From: JBGVSA01 sp049840475
GTDB taxonomy: Bacteria; Pseudomonadota; Gammaproteobacteria; Burkholderiales; Rhodocyclaceae
Direction of reading: 5' to 3'
Assembly: GCA_049840475.1 (NCBI GenBank)
Contig: JASGKX010000003.1
Span: 992,001-1,056,000, forward strand
Length of the DNA stretch: 64,000 nucleotides
Position 1 is the first letter of the stretch; every line of letters begins with the position of its first letter. The notes beneath the pieces were generated by a model, which saw nothing but the letters and a program-made list of their open reading frames with translations, was not told the origin of the DNA and did not search any database. This document shows positions 24,379 through 32,991 of the stretch, in pieces. A program made the position numbers and the translations under genes.

Positions 24379-25590
24379 TCAGTGTGCCGCCCACTGGACG
24401 GTGTTCAGATCGACGCCATCCTGGTGCATTTCCCACAGGGGCGACAGTTCGCGCAGTTTGCCGATCTTCTTGTGCAGCAGTTCGACCGTGAAATCGATTT
24501 CTTCTTCAGTCGTAAAGCGGCCGATGGTGAAGCGGATCGAGCTATGCGCCAGTTCGTCGTTGCGGCCCAGCGCGCGCAGCACGTAGGACGGCTCCAGCGA
24601 AGCCGACGTGCAGGCCGAGCCGGACGATACGGCCAGTTCCTTGACGGCCATGATCAACGATTCGCCTTCGACGAAATTGAAGCTCACGTTCAGGTTGTGC
24701 GGCACACGGTGCTCCAGGTCACCGTTAACGTACACCTCGTCCATGTCGGACAAGCCGGCCAGCAGCTTGTCGCGCAACTTGCGGATGCGCTCGTTCTCGG
24801 TGGACATTTCTTCCTTCGCAATGCGGAAGGCCTCGCCCATGCCGACGATCTGGTGCGTAGCAAGCGTACCCGAACGCAGACCGCGCTCATGACCGCCGCC
24901 GTGCATTTGCGCTTCAAGACGCACGCGCGGCTTGCGACGCACGTACAGCGCGCCGATGCCTTTCGGGCCATAAGTCTTGTGCGCCGAGAACGACATCAGA
25001 TCGACCTTCAGCTTTTGCAGATCGATGTCCACCTTGCCCGTGGCCTGCGCCGCATCCACGTGGAAGATGATGCCCTTGGCGCGGCAGATTTCGCCAATCG
25101 CTTCGATGTCCTGCACCACGCCGATTTCGTTGTTCACCATCATCACAGACACCAGCGTGGTGTCCGGGCGGATGGCGGCCTTGAGGACTTCAAGGTCGAG
25201 CAGGCCGTTTTCCTGCACATCGAGGTAGGTGGCTTCAAAGCCGACACGTTCGAGTTCGCGGAAGGTATCCAGCACCGCCTTGTGTTCAGTCTTGACGGTG
25301 ATGATGTGCTTGCCCTTCGAGGCGTAGAAGTTCGCCGCGCCTTTGATGGCGAGGTTGTCCGATTCGGTCGCGCCAGAGGTCCAGATGATCTCTTTCGGGT
25401 CGGCGTTGACGAGTGCCGCAACCTGCTCGCGCGACCACTCGACCGCCTCTTCCGCCGCCCAGCCCAGCGCGTGCGACCGGCTGGCCGGGTTGCCGTACAT
25501 CTCGGTCAGGTACGGGATCATCTTCTGCGCCACGCGCGGGTCGACCGGCGTGGTGGCGGAATAATCCAGATAAATCGGAAACTTCGACAT
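24379..25590 (-). CDS. iscS: cysteine desulfurase IscS
   Basis: 403 residues, the typical IscS length. This PLP enzyme converts cysteine to alanine and a persulfide. The PLP lysine is in SFSAHKTYGPKGIGALYVRR. The catalytic cysteine loop is SSGSACTSASLEPSYVLRALG, and the C-terminal IscU-binding tail PLWEMHQDGVDLNTVQWAAH is conserved. It stands 56 bases before iscU. A second NifS-type desulfurase lies immediately upstream. Confidence 0.96.
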   Translation of the reverse strand: MSKFPIYLDYSATTPVDPRVAQKMIPYLTEMYGNPASRSHALGWAAEEAVEWSREQVAALVNADPKEIIWTSGATESDNLAIKGAANFYASKGKHIITVKTEHKAVLDTFRELERVGFEATYLDVQENGLLDLEVLKAAIRPDTTLVSVMMVNNEIGVVQDIEAIGEICRAKGIIFHVDAAQATGKVDIDLQKLKVDLMSFSAHKTYGPKGIGALYVRRKPRVRLEAQMHGGGHERGLRSGTLATHQIVGMGEAFRIAKEEMSTENERIRKLRDKLLAGLSDMDEVYVNGDLEHRVPHNLNVSFNFVEGESLIMAVKELAVSSGSACTSASLEPSYVLRALGRNDELAHSSIRFTIGRFTTEEEIDFTVELLHKKIGKLRELSPLWEMHQDGVDLNTVQWAAH

Positions 25591-25626
25591 CTCTCGCTCC
25601 AGGGCTTCTGCTGCCTAGCTATCTAT

Positions 25627-26778
25627 TTAGATGGCTACCGCAGCCAAGTGTTTCAACTCATCTACCGTCTGCTTCAATGCCCTCAGCAGCCGGTCCACAT
25701 CATTCAGTTCAACATCGTGCGGCATGCTCACCCGCACCGCGCCGCGCGCCAGACCGGGCTCAACGCCCATCGCCAGCAGCGTGCGTGACGGCTCTGCATT
25801 GGCACTCGAACATGCCGAGCCACTTGCCACCGCAAAACCCGCGCGGTCCAGCTTGGCCACCAGCGTTTCGCCGTCGATATGCTCGAACGCGAAAAAACTC
25901 GTGTTCGGCAGGCGATCGGCCACCGCTCCAAATATCTGCGCGCCGATGGCGCCCAGCCCGCTTTCAAACATGTCGCGCGCTGCACGTTGCCGCGCAATGC
26001 GCTCGGCCATTTCGGCCACCGCCAGTTCGGCTGCGACACCAAAACCAACGATCGCCGCGAGGTTCTCGGTTCCAGCCCGCAGACCACGCTCCTGCCCGCC
26101 GCCCGCAATGAGCGCCGGCACGTCAACACGCTTGTCCATCACCAGCGCGCCAGCCCCGATGGGGCCATAAATCTTGTGCGACGACAGCGTCATCGCATGC
26201 ACGCCGAGGGCGCGAAAATCGACCGGCATCTTGCCCATCGCTTGCACGGCATCGGTGTGGAACCATCCCCCCGCTTGTCGCGCCGCCGCCGCAATCGGTG
26301 CGATATCGTTGATCGCTCCGGTCTCGTTGTTGGCCAGCATCACCGACACCACCGCCGGCCGATCCTGTGCGATCAACGCCACAGCGGCATCCACGTTGAC
26401 CTGTCCGTTGGCGTCCGGCATCAGCTGCACCACGCGCCAGCCATGCTGTTGCACATGCAGTGCAGGAAGCCTCACACACGGGTGCTCGGTTGCGCCGATC
26501 GCCATCACGCCGGGTTTGCGACTGGCCGCCGCCCCCTTGATGAAAAGGTTGTTGGCTTCGGACCCGCCGCTCGTGAAGACCAGTTCGGTCGGGTGCGCCC
26601 CTACCGCCGTGGCAACCTGCTGACGGGCCGTATCGATGGCCGCACGCGCCTGGCGTCCGTATTCGTGCCGACTCGAAGCGTTGCCAAAGCGAGCGCCCAG
26701 GTACGGCAGCATCGCGTCCAGCACACGCGCATCCAGCGGCGTGGTGGCATTGGCATCGAAGTAAGCCGGCGCGAACAT
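25627..26778 (-). CDS. second cysteine desulfurase, NifS/IscS-like
   Basis: 383 residues. It is an aminotransferase class V cysteine desulfurase with PLP lysine in SSHKIYGPIGAGALV and active-site cysteine in ASGSACSSANAEPSRTLLA. It lacks the C-terminal IscU-docking tail of IscS, ending shortly after the last helix in DELKHLAAVAI. It is inserted between iscR and iscS (14 bases after iscR, 36 before iscS), so it is co-transcribed. It may supply sulphur to other acceptors or back up IscS; the sequence does not decide. Confidence 0.9.
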   Translation of the reverse strand: MFAPAYFDANATTPLDARVLDAMLPYLGARFGNASSRHEYGRQARAAIDTARQQVATAVGAHPTELVFTSGGSEANNLFIKGAAASRKPGVMAIGATEHPCVRLPALHVQQHGWRVVQLMPDANGQVNVDAAVALIAQDRPAVVSVMLANNETGAINDIAPIAAAARQAGGWFHTDAVQAMGKMPVDFRALGVHAMTLSSHKIYGPIGAGALVMDKRVDVPALIAGGGQERGLRAGTENLAAIVGFGVAAELAVAEMAERIARQRAARDMFESGLGAIGAQIFGAVADRLPNTSFFAFEHIDGETLVAKLDRAGFAVASGSACSSANAEPSRTLLAMGVEPGLARGAVRVSMPHDVELNDVDRLLRALKQTVDELKHLAAVAI

Positions 26779-26792
26779 CGCGGTTCAGTCGA

Positions 26793-27275
26793 TCAGGCCG
26801 CAGCCGACTCCCGAGGCTCCTGGAACTGGGTGCGCTCATCGTGCAGCACGCTCACGCCCCGTTCGGCGCGCTTCTTTTGTTCGGCCACCAGACCGCCCAG
26901 ATTGACCGACTGCAGGTACTCGAACATGTGGCGGTTGAGATTCGTCCACAGATCGTGCGTCATGCAGCGACGGTCGTCGTGGCAGTTTTCCTTGCCGCCA
27001 CATTGAGTCGCGTCGAGCGGTTCATCCACGGCGATGATGATGTCCGCCACCGAAATGTCTTCCAGCGAGCGCGCCAGGCAATAACCGCCGCCCGGGCCAC
27101 GCACGCTCGTCACCAGTTCGTAACGGCGCAGCTTGCCAAACAGCTGTTCGAGGTACGACAGCGAAATCCCTTGCCGCTCGCTGATGCCGGCCAGCGTCAC
27201 CGGGCCGTCGCCTTGGCGCAAGCCAAGGTCGATCATGGCCGTGACGGCGAATCGCCCTTTAGTGGTCAGTCGCAT
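26793..27275 (-). CDS. iscR: Rrf2-family Fe-S regulator IscR
   Basis: 160 residues. A winged-helix DNA-binding domain (MRLTTKGRFAVTAMIDLGL start; GISLSYLEQLFGKLRRYELV recognition region) is followed by the [2Fe-2S] ligand loop QCGGKENCHDDRRCMTHDLW, with the C-x5-C-x5-C pattern of IscR. The holo form represses the isc operon. Two IscR type 1 sites lie directly upstream, so autoregulation is expected. Confidence 0.95.
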   Translation of the reverse strand: MRLTTKGRFAVTAMIDLGLRQGDGPVTLAGISERQGISLSYLEQLFGKLRRYELVTSVRGPGGGYCLARSLEDISVADIIIAVDEPLDATQCGGKENCHDDRRCMTHDLWTNLNRHMFEYLQSVNLGGLVAEQKKRAERGVSVLHDERTQFQEPRESAAA

Positions 27276-27296
27276 CTGCAGCTCCGAATCTGGTCA

Positions 27297-27321
27297 ATAC
27301 CTGATTAATTTTCTCAAGATT
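27297..27321 (-). promoter_or_regulatory. IscR type 1 site, proximal
   Basis: The 25 bases starting ATACCTGATTAATT match the IscR type 1 consensus ATASYYGACTRWWWYAGTCRRSTAT at about 20 positions. It lies 22-46 bases upstream of the iscR start and over the -10 / start region of the likely promoter. Confidence 0.65.
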
Positions 27322-27345
27322 AAAATACCCGAGAAAAACAGTCAA
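27317..27345 (-). promoter_or_regulatory. probable isc operon promoter
   Basis: On the minus strand TTGACT (27340-27345) and TAATCT (27317-27322) are separated by 17 bases. Both IscR sites overlap it. The -10 is a weak match. Confidence 0.5.
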
Positions 27346-27349
27346 GCAA
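27325..27349 (-). promoter_or_regulatory. IscR type 1 site, distal
   Basis: The 25 bases starting ATACCCGAGAAAAACAGTC match the type 1 consensus at 21 of 25 positions. It covers the -35 region. Its start is 28 bp from that of the proximal site. Confidence 0.75.
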
Positions 27350-27380
27350 TCAGACCCATTAAGCGGATTGATAAAGACCG

Positions 27381-28136
27381 TCAATCAACGATCTTGGAGA
27401 GGTAGTCGTGGTCGAACGGCTTGGTTTCGCGCGGGTCATCGGACTCTGCGCACAGACCGGCGGCCTTGAGGCGCTCCATCAGGGTGTCGATCCGCTTGTC
27501 TTGCTGCGTAGCGTGGTCGAGCAGCGCATGCACGGCCTTGACCAGCGGGTCATCCATGTTGCGCGTCACCCCATAGGCGGAGAAACCCTGCACCTCGGGG
27601 CTATGTTCGCGGGTCTTGGCGTCGGGTTCGATAATGCGCGCGGGGTTACCCACGGCAGTCGCGTCGGCTGGCACGGGCTTGACCACCACGGCGTTGGAGC
27701 CGATCTTGGCCCCCCGCCCGACCGTAAAGCCGCCTAACACCTTGGCGCCGGCGCCCACCACCACGCCGGCCTCTAGCGTCGGATGACGTTTGACGCCCCG
27801 GTAGAGCGAGGTCCCGCCGAGTGTCACGCCCTGATAGATCGTGCAGTCGTCGCCCACCTCGGCCGTCTCGCCGATGACAACGCCCATGCCGTGGTCAATG
27901 AACACGCGACGACCGATGTGCGCGGCCGGGTGGATCTCGATGCCGGTCATGAAGCGCGAGAACTGCGACACCCAACGTGCCAGCAAGCGCCAGTCGTGAC
28001 GCCAGAACCAATTGCCGACCCGATGCATGGCCACGGCGTGAAAGCCCGGATAACACGAGATCACCTCGAGCATGCTGCGGGCTGCGGGATCGCGTGCCAA
28101 CACGCTGGCGGCATCTTCACGTAAACGGGCAAACAT
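27381..28136 (-). CDS. cysE: serine O-acetyltransferase
   Basis: 251 residues. CysE acetylates serine with acetyl-CoA, the first step of cysteine synthesis. A helical N-terminal part (about 1-65) precedes a left-handed beta-helix with hexapeptide repeats. The motif DHGMGVVIGETAEVGDDCTIYQ contains the catalytic His-Asp region, and LGGTSLYRGVKRHPTLEAGV follows. It lies upstream of iscR on the same strand, with 105 bases holding the isc promoter between them; supplying the cysteine consumed by IscS makes the linkage logical. Confidence 0.94.
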   Translation of the reverse strand: MFARLREDAASVLARDPAARSMLEVISCYPGFHAVAMHRVGNWFWRHDWRLLARWVSQFSRFMTGIEIHPAAHIGRRVFIDHGMGVVIGETAEVGDDCTIYQGVTLGGTSLYRGVKRHPTLEAGVVVGAGAKVLGGFTVGRGAKIGSNAVVVKPVPADATAVGNPARIIEPDAKTREHSPEVQGFSAYGVTRNMDDPLVKAVHALLDHATQQDKRIDTLMERLKAAGLCAESDDPRETKPFDHDYLSKIVD

Positions 28137-28252
28137 CTAGCGGACTCGGCTCGATATCAGAAAGGGAATTTATCGTAGGATTCCCGACTTTTTCGGTCAA
28201 CTATTAAGACCATAAAACAGCAAAGTCGGGCTTGGACTGTGTCGAAATGGCG

Positions 28253-29017
28253 TCAAGAACGCTCTCGAAAGGGTTTTTCGAAGAAATTGAGCATCCCACG
28301 CAGGATGTTGACCTCGTCCTTCTCCAGTCGGATGCGTCCGAACATGCGCCGCAGGCGCGGCATGAGCCGTTTCGGATTGGCCGGATCGAAAAATCCGCTC
28401 GCCGTCATAGCCTGCTGGAAGTGCTCATAGAGTTGCTCGACTTCGTCGACCGTCGCCGGCTCGCCCTCCATGCCCGCTGGAGCAACACCCGAATCGACAC
28501 TCGCCATGCGCAGTTCGTAGCACATCAGTTGCACGGCCGCCGCGAGGTTGAGCGAGGCGTACGCAGGGTTGGCCGGAATCATCACCGGCAACTGACACAA
28601 AGCCAGCTCTTCGTTGGACAGACCGTAGGTTTCGTTGCCGAACACCATGGCGACCTCGCCGCCCTGCCCGGCCTGCGTCGATAGCGTAACCGCGGCATCG
28701 CGCGACCATTGCATCGGCACCGCCAGTTCGCGCCGGCGCGACGTCAGTGCGGCGGCCATGGTTACGCCGGACAGCGCCTCTTCCAACGAGTCGCACACCA
28801 CGGCGGATGCCAGCACGTCGGTCGCACCCGACGCGCGCGATTCGGCCTCGGGGTGCGGAAAGGATTTGGGCTGGACCAGATACAGGCGCGACAGGCCCAT
28901 GGTCTTGAGCGCGCGCGCTGCAGCACCTATGTTGCCGGGATGACTCGGGCGCGACAGCACCACGCGTACGCGGTCGAGCGTGTTTACAGTGAGAGGGGTC
29001 GGGGTTTGGTCAGTCAT
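28253..29017 (-). CDS. trmJ: tRNA (cytidine/uridine-2'-O-)-methyltransferase TrmJ
   Basis: 254 residues. This SPOUT methyltransferase modifies position 32 of several tRNAs. The N-terminal SPOUT domain shows VRVVLSRPSHPGNIGAAARALKTMGL, the knot motif MVFGNETYGLSNEELALC and IPANPAYASLNLAAAVQLMCYE. A C-terminal extension (about 175-254) is typical of TrmJ. It is divergent from suhB with only 78 bases between start codons. Confidence 0.9.
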   Translation of the reverse strand: MTDQTPTPLTVNTLDRVRVVLSRPSHPGNIGAAARALKTMGLSRLYLVQPKSFPHPEAESRASGATDVLASAVVCDSLEEALSGVTMAAALTSRRRELAVPMQWSRDAAVTLSTQAGQGGEVAMVFGNETYGLSNEELALCQLPVMIPANPAYASLNLAAAVQLMCYELRMASVDSGVAPAGMEGEPATVDEVEQLYEHFQQAMTASGFFDPANPKRLMPRLRRMFGRIRLEKDEVNILRGMLNFFEKPFRERS

Positions 29018-29021
29018 ACGT

Positions 29022-29027
29022 TATAAT
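29022..29027 (+). promoter_or_regulatory. candidate -10 element for suhB
   Basis: A perfect TATAAT lies in the 78-base divergent gap, 69 bases upstream of suhB. No good -35 hexamer was found at the usual spacing, so the call is tentative. Confidence 0.35.
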
Positions 29028-29095
29028 TGCCGGTTTTCCGAATACGCAGCGGCGGCTTTTTTGTTGGTCGCCGCGCCTGAACTGGTTCGACGCCC

Positions 29096-29900
29096 ATGCA
29101 TCCGACTCTGAACATTGCCGTCAAGGCCGCCCGCCGTGCCGGCACCATCATCAACCGCGCCACGCTGGACCTCGATCTGCTGCAAGTGCGCGCCAAGTCG
29201 CCCAATGACTTCGTGACCGAAGTGGATGCCGCCGCCGAACAGGCGATCATCGAAGTGATCCGCGAGGCATATCCGGAGCACGCGATTCTAGCAGAGGAGT
29301 CTGGCCAGACCGGCCCTTCCACCGGCAGCGATTTCCAGTGGATCATCGATCCGCTCGACGGCACGACCAACTTCATCCACGGTTTTCCGCAATACGCGAT
29401 CTCCATCGCGCTGGCTGAAAAGGGCGTGGTGCAGCAAGCCGTCATCTACGACCCGACGCGCAATGAACTCTTCACCGCATCGCGCGGCCGTGGCGCCTTC
29501 CTGAACGACCGCCGCGTGCGCGTCTCCAAGCGCACGCGCCTGTCCGAATCGCTCGTTTTCACGGGCTTTCCGTTCAAGTCGATGACGCACATGGACGCCT
29601 ACCTCGGCATGTTCCGCGAACTGGCAGAAAAGACCGCCGGCCTGCGCCGCCCGGGCGCAGCTGCGCTCGACCTGGCCTACGTCGCCTGCGGCCGCGCCGA
29701 CGGCTTCTTCGAACTCGGCCTGCAGCCCTGGGACATGGCAGCCGGCACGCTGATGATCTCCGAAGCCGGTGGTCTGGTGAGCGACTTTGCTGGCGAATCC
29801 GATTACCTGTTCGACGGGCAACGTGGTGGCCGGTTCGCCGAAGGTTTTCGGCCAGATTCTGCCGATCATCCAGCAGCATCGCGGCGACATCCGCGCCTGA
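29096..29900 (+). pseudogene. suhB: inositol monophosphatase family protein SuhB, frameshifted near the 3' end as sequenced
   Basis: The intact product would be 267 residues. The Mg2+-binding motifs EVDAAAEQAI, EESG, WIIDPLDGTTNFIHG and LQPWDMAAGTLMISEAGG are intact. SuhB hydrolyses inositol 1-phosphate in vitro and acts in rRNA antitermination in E. coli. After DFAGESDYL the frame shifts: one extra base in GTTCGAC (29809-29815) prevents the expected ending STGNVVAGSPKVFGQILPII. With the base removed the protein ends at 29900, 22 bases before a terminator. As sequenced the frame runs on wrongly to 30232. A sequencing error is more likely than a real mutation. Confidence 0.9.
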
Positions 29901-29921
29901 ACGCGCATCGCCCAAAAGAAA

Positions 29922-29946
29922 AGGCCGCATCCAGCGGCCTTTTTTT
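29922..29946. terminator. bidirectional terminator between suhB and tatD
   Basis: A 7-bp perfect stem (29922-29928 with 29934-29940) has a 5-base loop, seven T on the right and an A-rich left flank. It supports the suhB end at 29900 and also serves tatD on the minus strand. Confidence 0.8.
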
Positions 29947-29961
29947 CGTCCAGCACCTGGG

Positions 29962-30739
29962 TCATGCACCCGACTTGGCATCCTTGAACAGCGCGAAGAA
30001 ATTGCGCGTGGTCGCATCGGCCACCTCTTCCACACTGATGCCACGCAGCCGGGCGATCTCGACCGCCACGTGCGGTACGTACGACGGCTCGTTCTGTTTG
30101 CCGCGATACGGCACGGGCGCAAGGTATGGCGAATCGGTCTCGATCAGCATGCGCGCCAGCGGCACGGTGCGCGCGACGTCCTTGAGCGCGGTAGCGTTCT
30201 TGAAGGTGACGATGCCCGAGAACGAGATGTAGAACCCCATTTCCAGCGCCGCATCCGCCACGGCTTGCGTTTCGGTAAAGCAATGCATGACGCCGCGCGG
30301 CGCCTCCGCCCCCTCTTCGCGCATGATCCGCAGCGTGTCTTCTGCCGCGTCGCGCGTGTGGATCACCAGCGGCTTGTCACAGGCTTTCGCGGCGCGGATA
30401 TGAGCCCGAAATCGCTCGCGCTGCCATTCCGGCTTGTCCTTGTGCCAGTAGTAGTCCAGCCCGGTCTCACCAATGGCGACGACCTTCGGATGGCGAGCGA
30501 AGCCCAGCAACTTGTTCGACGGTCGCCTCCTCGCAATCCGTGTTCTCCGGGTGCACCCCGACAGAGGCGAAGATGTTGTCATGCGCCTCCGCAATTGCCA
30601 TCACGCGCGGCAGGTTTTCGAAGTTCACGCCAATACACATGGCGTGCGTCACCTGCGCGGCTGCCATCCGGTCGAACAGCGCGCCCCCTTCGGCAGCCAG
30701 GTCGGGGAAATCAATGTGACAGTGCGAATCGACGAACAT
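29962..30739 (-). pseudogene. TatD family metal-dependent hydrolase (DNase), frameshifted as sequenced
   Basis: The intact product would have about 258 residues. The N-terminal frame (from ATG at 30739) gives MFVDSHCHIDFPDLAAEGG with the HxH metal ligands. After an extra base within GTTCGAC (plus strand 30514-30520) the second frame continues KLLGFARHPKVVAIGETGLDYYW, VIHTRDA, GVMHCFTE and IETDSPYLAPVPYRG, holding the remaining metal ligands. TatD-like enzymes are 3'-5' exonucleases or D-aminoacyl hydrolases of uncertain physiological role. Removing one base restores GTCGAC and a continuous protein with VDKLLGF at the join. Downstream of pilZ on the same strand, with a terminator in between. 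Confidence 0.88.
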
Positions 30740-30801
30740 GGAGCGGGAGGCAGAATGAAGCACGGTCGGCGATTGTACCGCCGCCAGATCGCACAGAAAT
30801 G

Positions 30802-30828
30802 AAAAAGGCCGGCACACGGGCCGGCCTT
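30802..30828 (-). terminator. intrinsic terminator after pilZ
   Basis: A perfect 9-bp stem (30805-30813 with 30820-30828) is followed on the minus strand by T. It lies 27 bases past the pilZ stop, separating the holB-pilZ unit from tatD. Confidence 0.75.
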
Positions 30829-30854
30829 GCGCCATTGGGCGTTCGACGATCCGT

Positions 30855-31226
30855 CTAGATCGTATGCGTGGGCCGGTTGGAGCCCAGCGCGCTGCCCAGA
30901 ATCTGTTCGATCTTGACCTTGGCGGCCACGCCGCCCTCATCGGCAGCGAACTGCACGCCCATGCCCTGTACTTTGCCGTTCTGGGCGTTGGCTGGCGTCA
31001 CCCATGCCACCTTGCCTTTGACGGCGAGCTTGGCGGGATCGTCCATCAATTGCAGCAGCATGAAGACTTCATCGCCCGGCATGTATGTCTTGGGCGTAGG
31101 CACGAACAGACCGCCATTCTTGATGAACGGCATGTACGCCGCGTAAAGCCCGGAACGCGAGTTGATATTGAGCGACAGAACACTCGGGCGGGCGGTGGTG
31201 GCAGCGGTGGGTCGGGCAGATTCCAT
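30855..31226 (-). CDS. pilZ: PilZ domain protein (type IV pilus type)
   Basis: 123 residues, the length of the pilus-assembly PilZ. The sequence LSLNINSRSGLYAAYMPFIK and NGGLFVPTPK matches the Xanthomonas/Pseudomonas PilZ subfamily, which lacks the RxxxR c-di-GMP motif and instead binds PilB/FimX-type partners. It is downstream of holB, as in many beta- and gammaproteobacteria (tmk-holB-pilZ-tatD), which supports the call. Confidence 0.9.
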   Translation of the reverse strand: MESARPTAATTARPSVLSLNINSRSGLYAAYMPFIKNGGLFVPTPKTYMPGDEVFMLLQLMDDPAKLAVKGKVAWVTPANAQNGKVQGMGVQFAADEGGVAAKVKIEQILGSALGSNRPTHTI

Positions 31227-31327
31227 GTCGTAGTCTGGGCGCTAAACGCTGTGTTTTCGAGCGTATCTCGTCATCATCGGCAAGACCAGCGCCAATCTGA
31301 ATGCCGCACCGGTTGCGCGACGAACGG

Positions 31328-32374
31328 TCAGCGCGCCATGCCGCGCCGCACGCGCATGAGGATGTCTTCGAGAAACAAGCGCTGGTTGAGCGGATGCTGC
31401 GAAACCTTACGGAACGCCGTCAGCTCGTGATACGCAGCCAGCCAGCCTTCGGCGTGCCCGCCCGCCTGCTGCGTCATCGACTTGCCGTGGTCGGCAAAAA
31501 AGCGCGGCGCCTGCCCGCGTGCGACACGAGCCCCGTCTGCCAGCCAACGCTGCAACCATGACACGAGCAGCGTGAGCGTCACGCCCCCTTCGAGCGCCGC
31601 CTTGCTTTTGAGCCAAGTCTCCCACTCACCAGCCAGCTTGAGCGGATCGCCCGACGACAAAGCAAGCATGTCGCGTGCAAAGCGCGCACGGGCGTCCGCC
31701 AACGGCCCCGTCGCAAGTTCGCGTGCGGCCAAGGGCAGGCCCGACGCAAAACCGAGCAGCGCGTCGGCGTCATCGATGCCCGACGTACGCAGCCACGCGG
31801 CGGCTTGATCCGCCCCCGGCTTGGGGAACACCCAACTCTGGCAACGACTGCGAATGGTCGGCAGCAGTTGCCCCGACGCGTGGCATACGAGCAGAAAGAC
31901 CACATCTGTCTGCGGCTCTTCGAGCGACTTGAGCAGCGCATTGGCCGTCGGCGGATTCATCGCTTCGGCCGGATCGACCAGCACAACGCGCCGCCCACCC
32001 TGGTGGCCGCCGACTTCGAGCAAGCCCTGCATGTCGCGCACTTGCTCGATGCGTATCTGGTCGGACTTTTTCTTTTCCTTCTTGCCCTCGGTGTCCGCTT
32101 CGCCTTCATCTTCTTCAGCGCTCTCGGGCACCATGCGGTGCATGTCTGGATGATTGCCGTCGGCGAACCATCGGCACGCAGGACACGCGCCGCACGCAAA
32201 ACCCTCGGCGCCGGGCGTCGTGCACAGCAGGCGCTGCGCCAGCGCTTCGGCGAATTGTCGCTTGCCGCTGCCACGCGGCCCCGCCAGCAGCAAGGCATGG
32301 TGCAGTTGACCGACGTCAGCCGTGACACGCTGCCACAGGGGCAGCAACCACGGCGGCAGGGGGCGTTCGCTCAT
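31328..32374 (-). CDS. holB: DNA polymerase III delta' subunit
   Basis: 348 residues. This clamp-loader subunit has an AAA+ domain: a Walker A-like LLAGPRGSGK, the Zn-finger cysteines FACGACPACRW, ALLKSLEEPQTDVVFLLVCH and the sensor SRC motif (IRSRCQSW). Between the zinc region and QIRIEQVR is an unusual charged insert rich in Glu and Lys (about residues 82-104). Its start overlaps the tmk stop by 4 bases. Confidence 0.93.
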   Translation of the reverse strand: MSERPLPPWLLPLWQRVTADVGQLHHALLLAGPRGSGKRQFAEALAQRLLCTTPGAEGFACGACPACRWFADGNHPDMHRMVPESAEEDEGEADTEGKKEKKKSDQIRIEQVRDMQGLLEVGGHQGGRRVVLVDPAEAMNPPTANALLKSLEEPQTDVVFLLVCHASGQLLPTIRSRCQSWVFPKPGADQAAAWLRTSGIDDADALLGFASGLPLAARELATGPLADARARFARDMLALSSGDPLKLAGEWETWLKSKAALEGGVTLTLLVSWLQRWLADGARVARGQAPRFFADHGKSMTQQAGGHAEGWLAAYHELTAFRKVSQHPLNQRLFLEDILMRVRRGMAR

Positions 32375-32991
32375 GCGAGATGCTCCAAACGGGCCAGCAC
32401 ATCTGCGGTAATGGCCTCGGGCGTGCGGCCGGCATCGACGACCGTTACGCGCGCAGGGAAGGCGTGGGCTCGTGCGAGATACGCTTCGCGCACGCGGACG
32501 AAAAAGTCGCGCTGCTCGCGTTCAAAACGATCGGCTTCATCGCGCCCGCTTGCCAGGCGCTGCGCAGCAACGGCCGGGTCGACATCGAACACAAAGGTCA
32601 GGTCAGGCTGCAGATGCGCGTGCACCCACTGCTCCAGCACGCGGAACTTGCCTTCCGCCAGCCCTCGCCCGCCAACCTGGTAGGCATAGGTCGCGTCGGT
32701 GAAACGATCGCTCACCACCCACGCACCACGCGCCAGCGCGGGTTCGATCAAGGCAGCAAGATGCTCACGACGCGCCGCGAACATCAGCAAGGCCTCGGTT
32801 TCAAGGTTCATGGGCTCGTGCAACACCAGTTCGCGGAGCTTTTCGCCCAGCGGCGTGCCGCCGGGTTCTCGGGTCTGCACGACCTCGAAGCCGCGTGCGC
32901 GGATCGCCGCCACCACCGCCGCGATCTGCGTGCTCTTGCCCGCACCATCGATGCCTTCGAATGTGACGAAACGTCCCTGCTGCGCGCTCAT
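32371..32991 (-). CDS. tmk: thymidylate kinase
   Basis: 206 residues. It phosphorylates dTMP to dTDP. The P-loop FEGIDGAGKSTQ (about 12-23), the REPGGTPLGEKLRE motif and the DRF motif VVSDRFTDATYAYQVGGRGL are conserved. Overlaps of 4 bases with both mltG and holB indicate tight translational coupling in an mltG-tmk-holB-pilZ unit. Confidence 0.95.
   Translation of the reverse strand: MSAQQGRFVTFEGIDGAGKSTQIAAVVAAIRARGFEVVQTREPGGTPLGEKLRELVLHEPMNLETEALLMFAARREHLAALIEPALARGAWVVSDRFTDATYAYQVGGRGLAEGKFRVLEQWVHAHLQPDLTFVFDVDPAVAAQRLASGRDEADRFEREQRDFFVRVREAYLARAHAFPARVTVVDAGRTPEAITADVLARLEHLA

Noticed and set aside
24316..25788. 490-codon plus-strand open frame opposite iscS
   Set aside because: Antisense shadow of a fully conserved gene.
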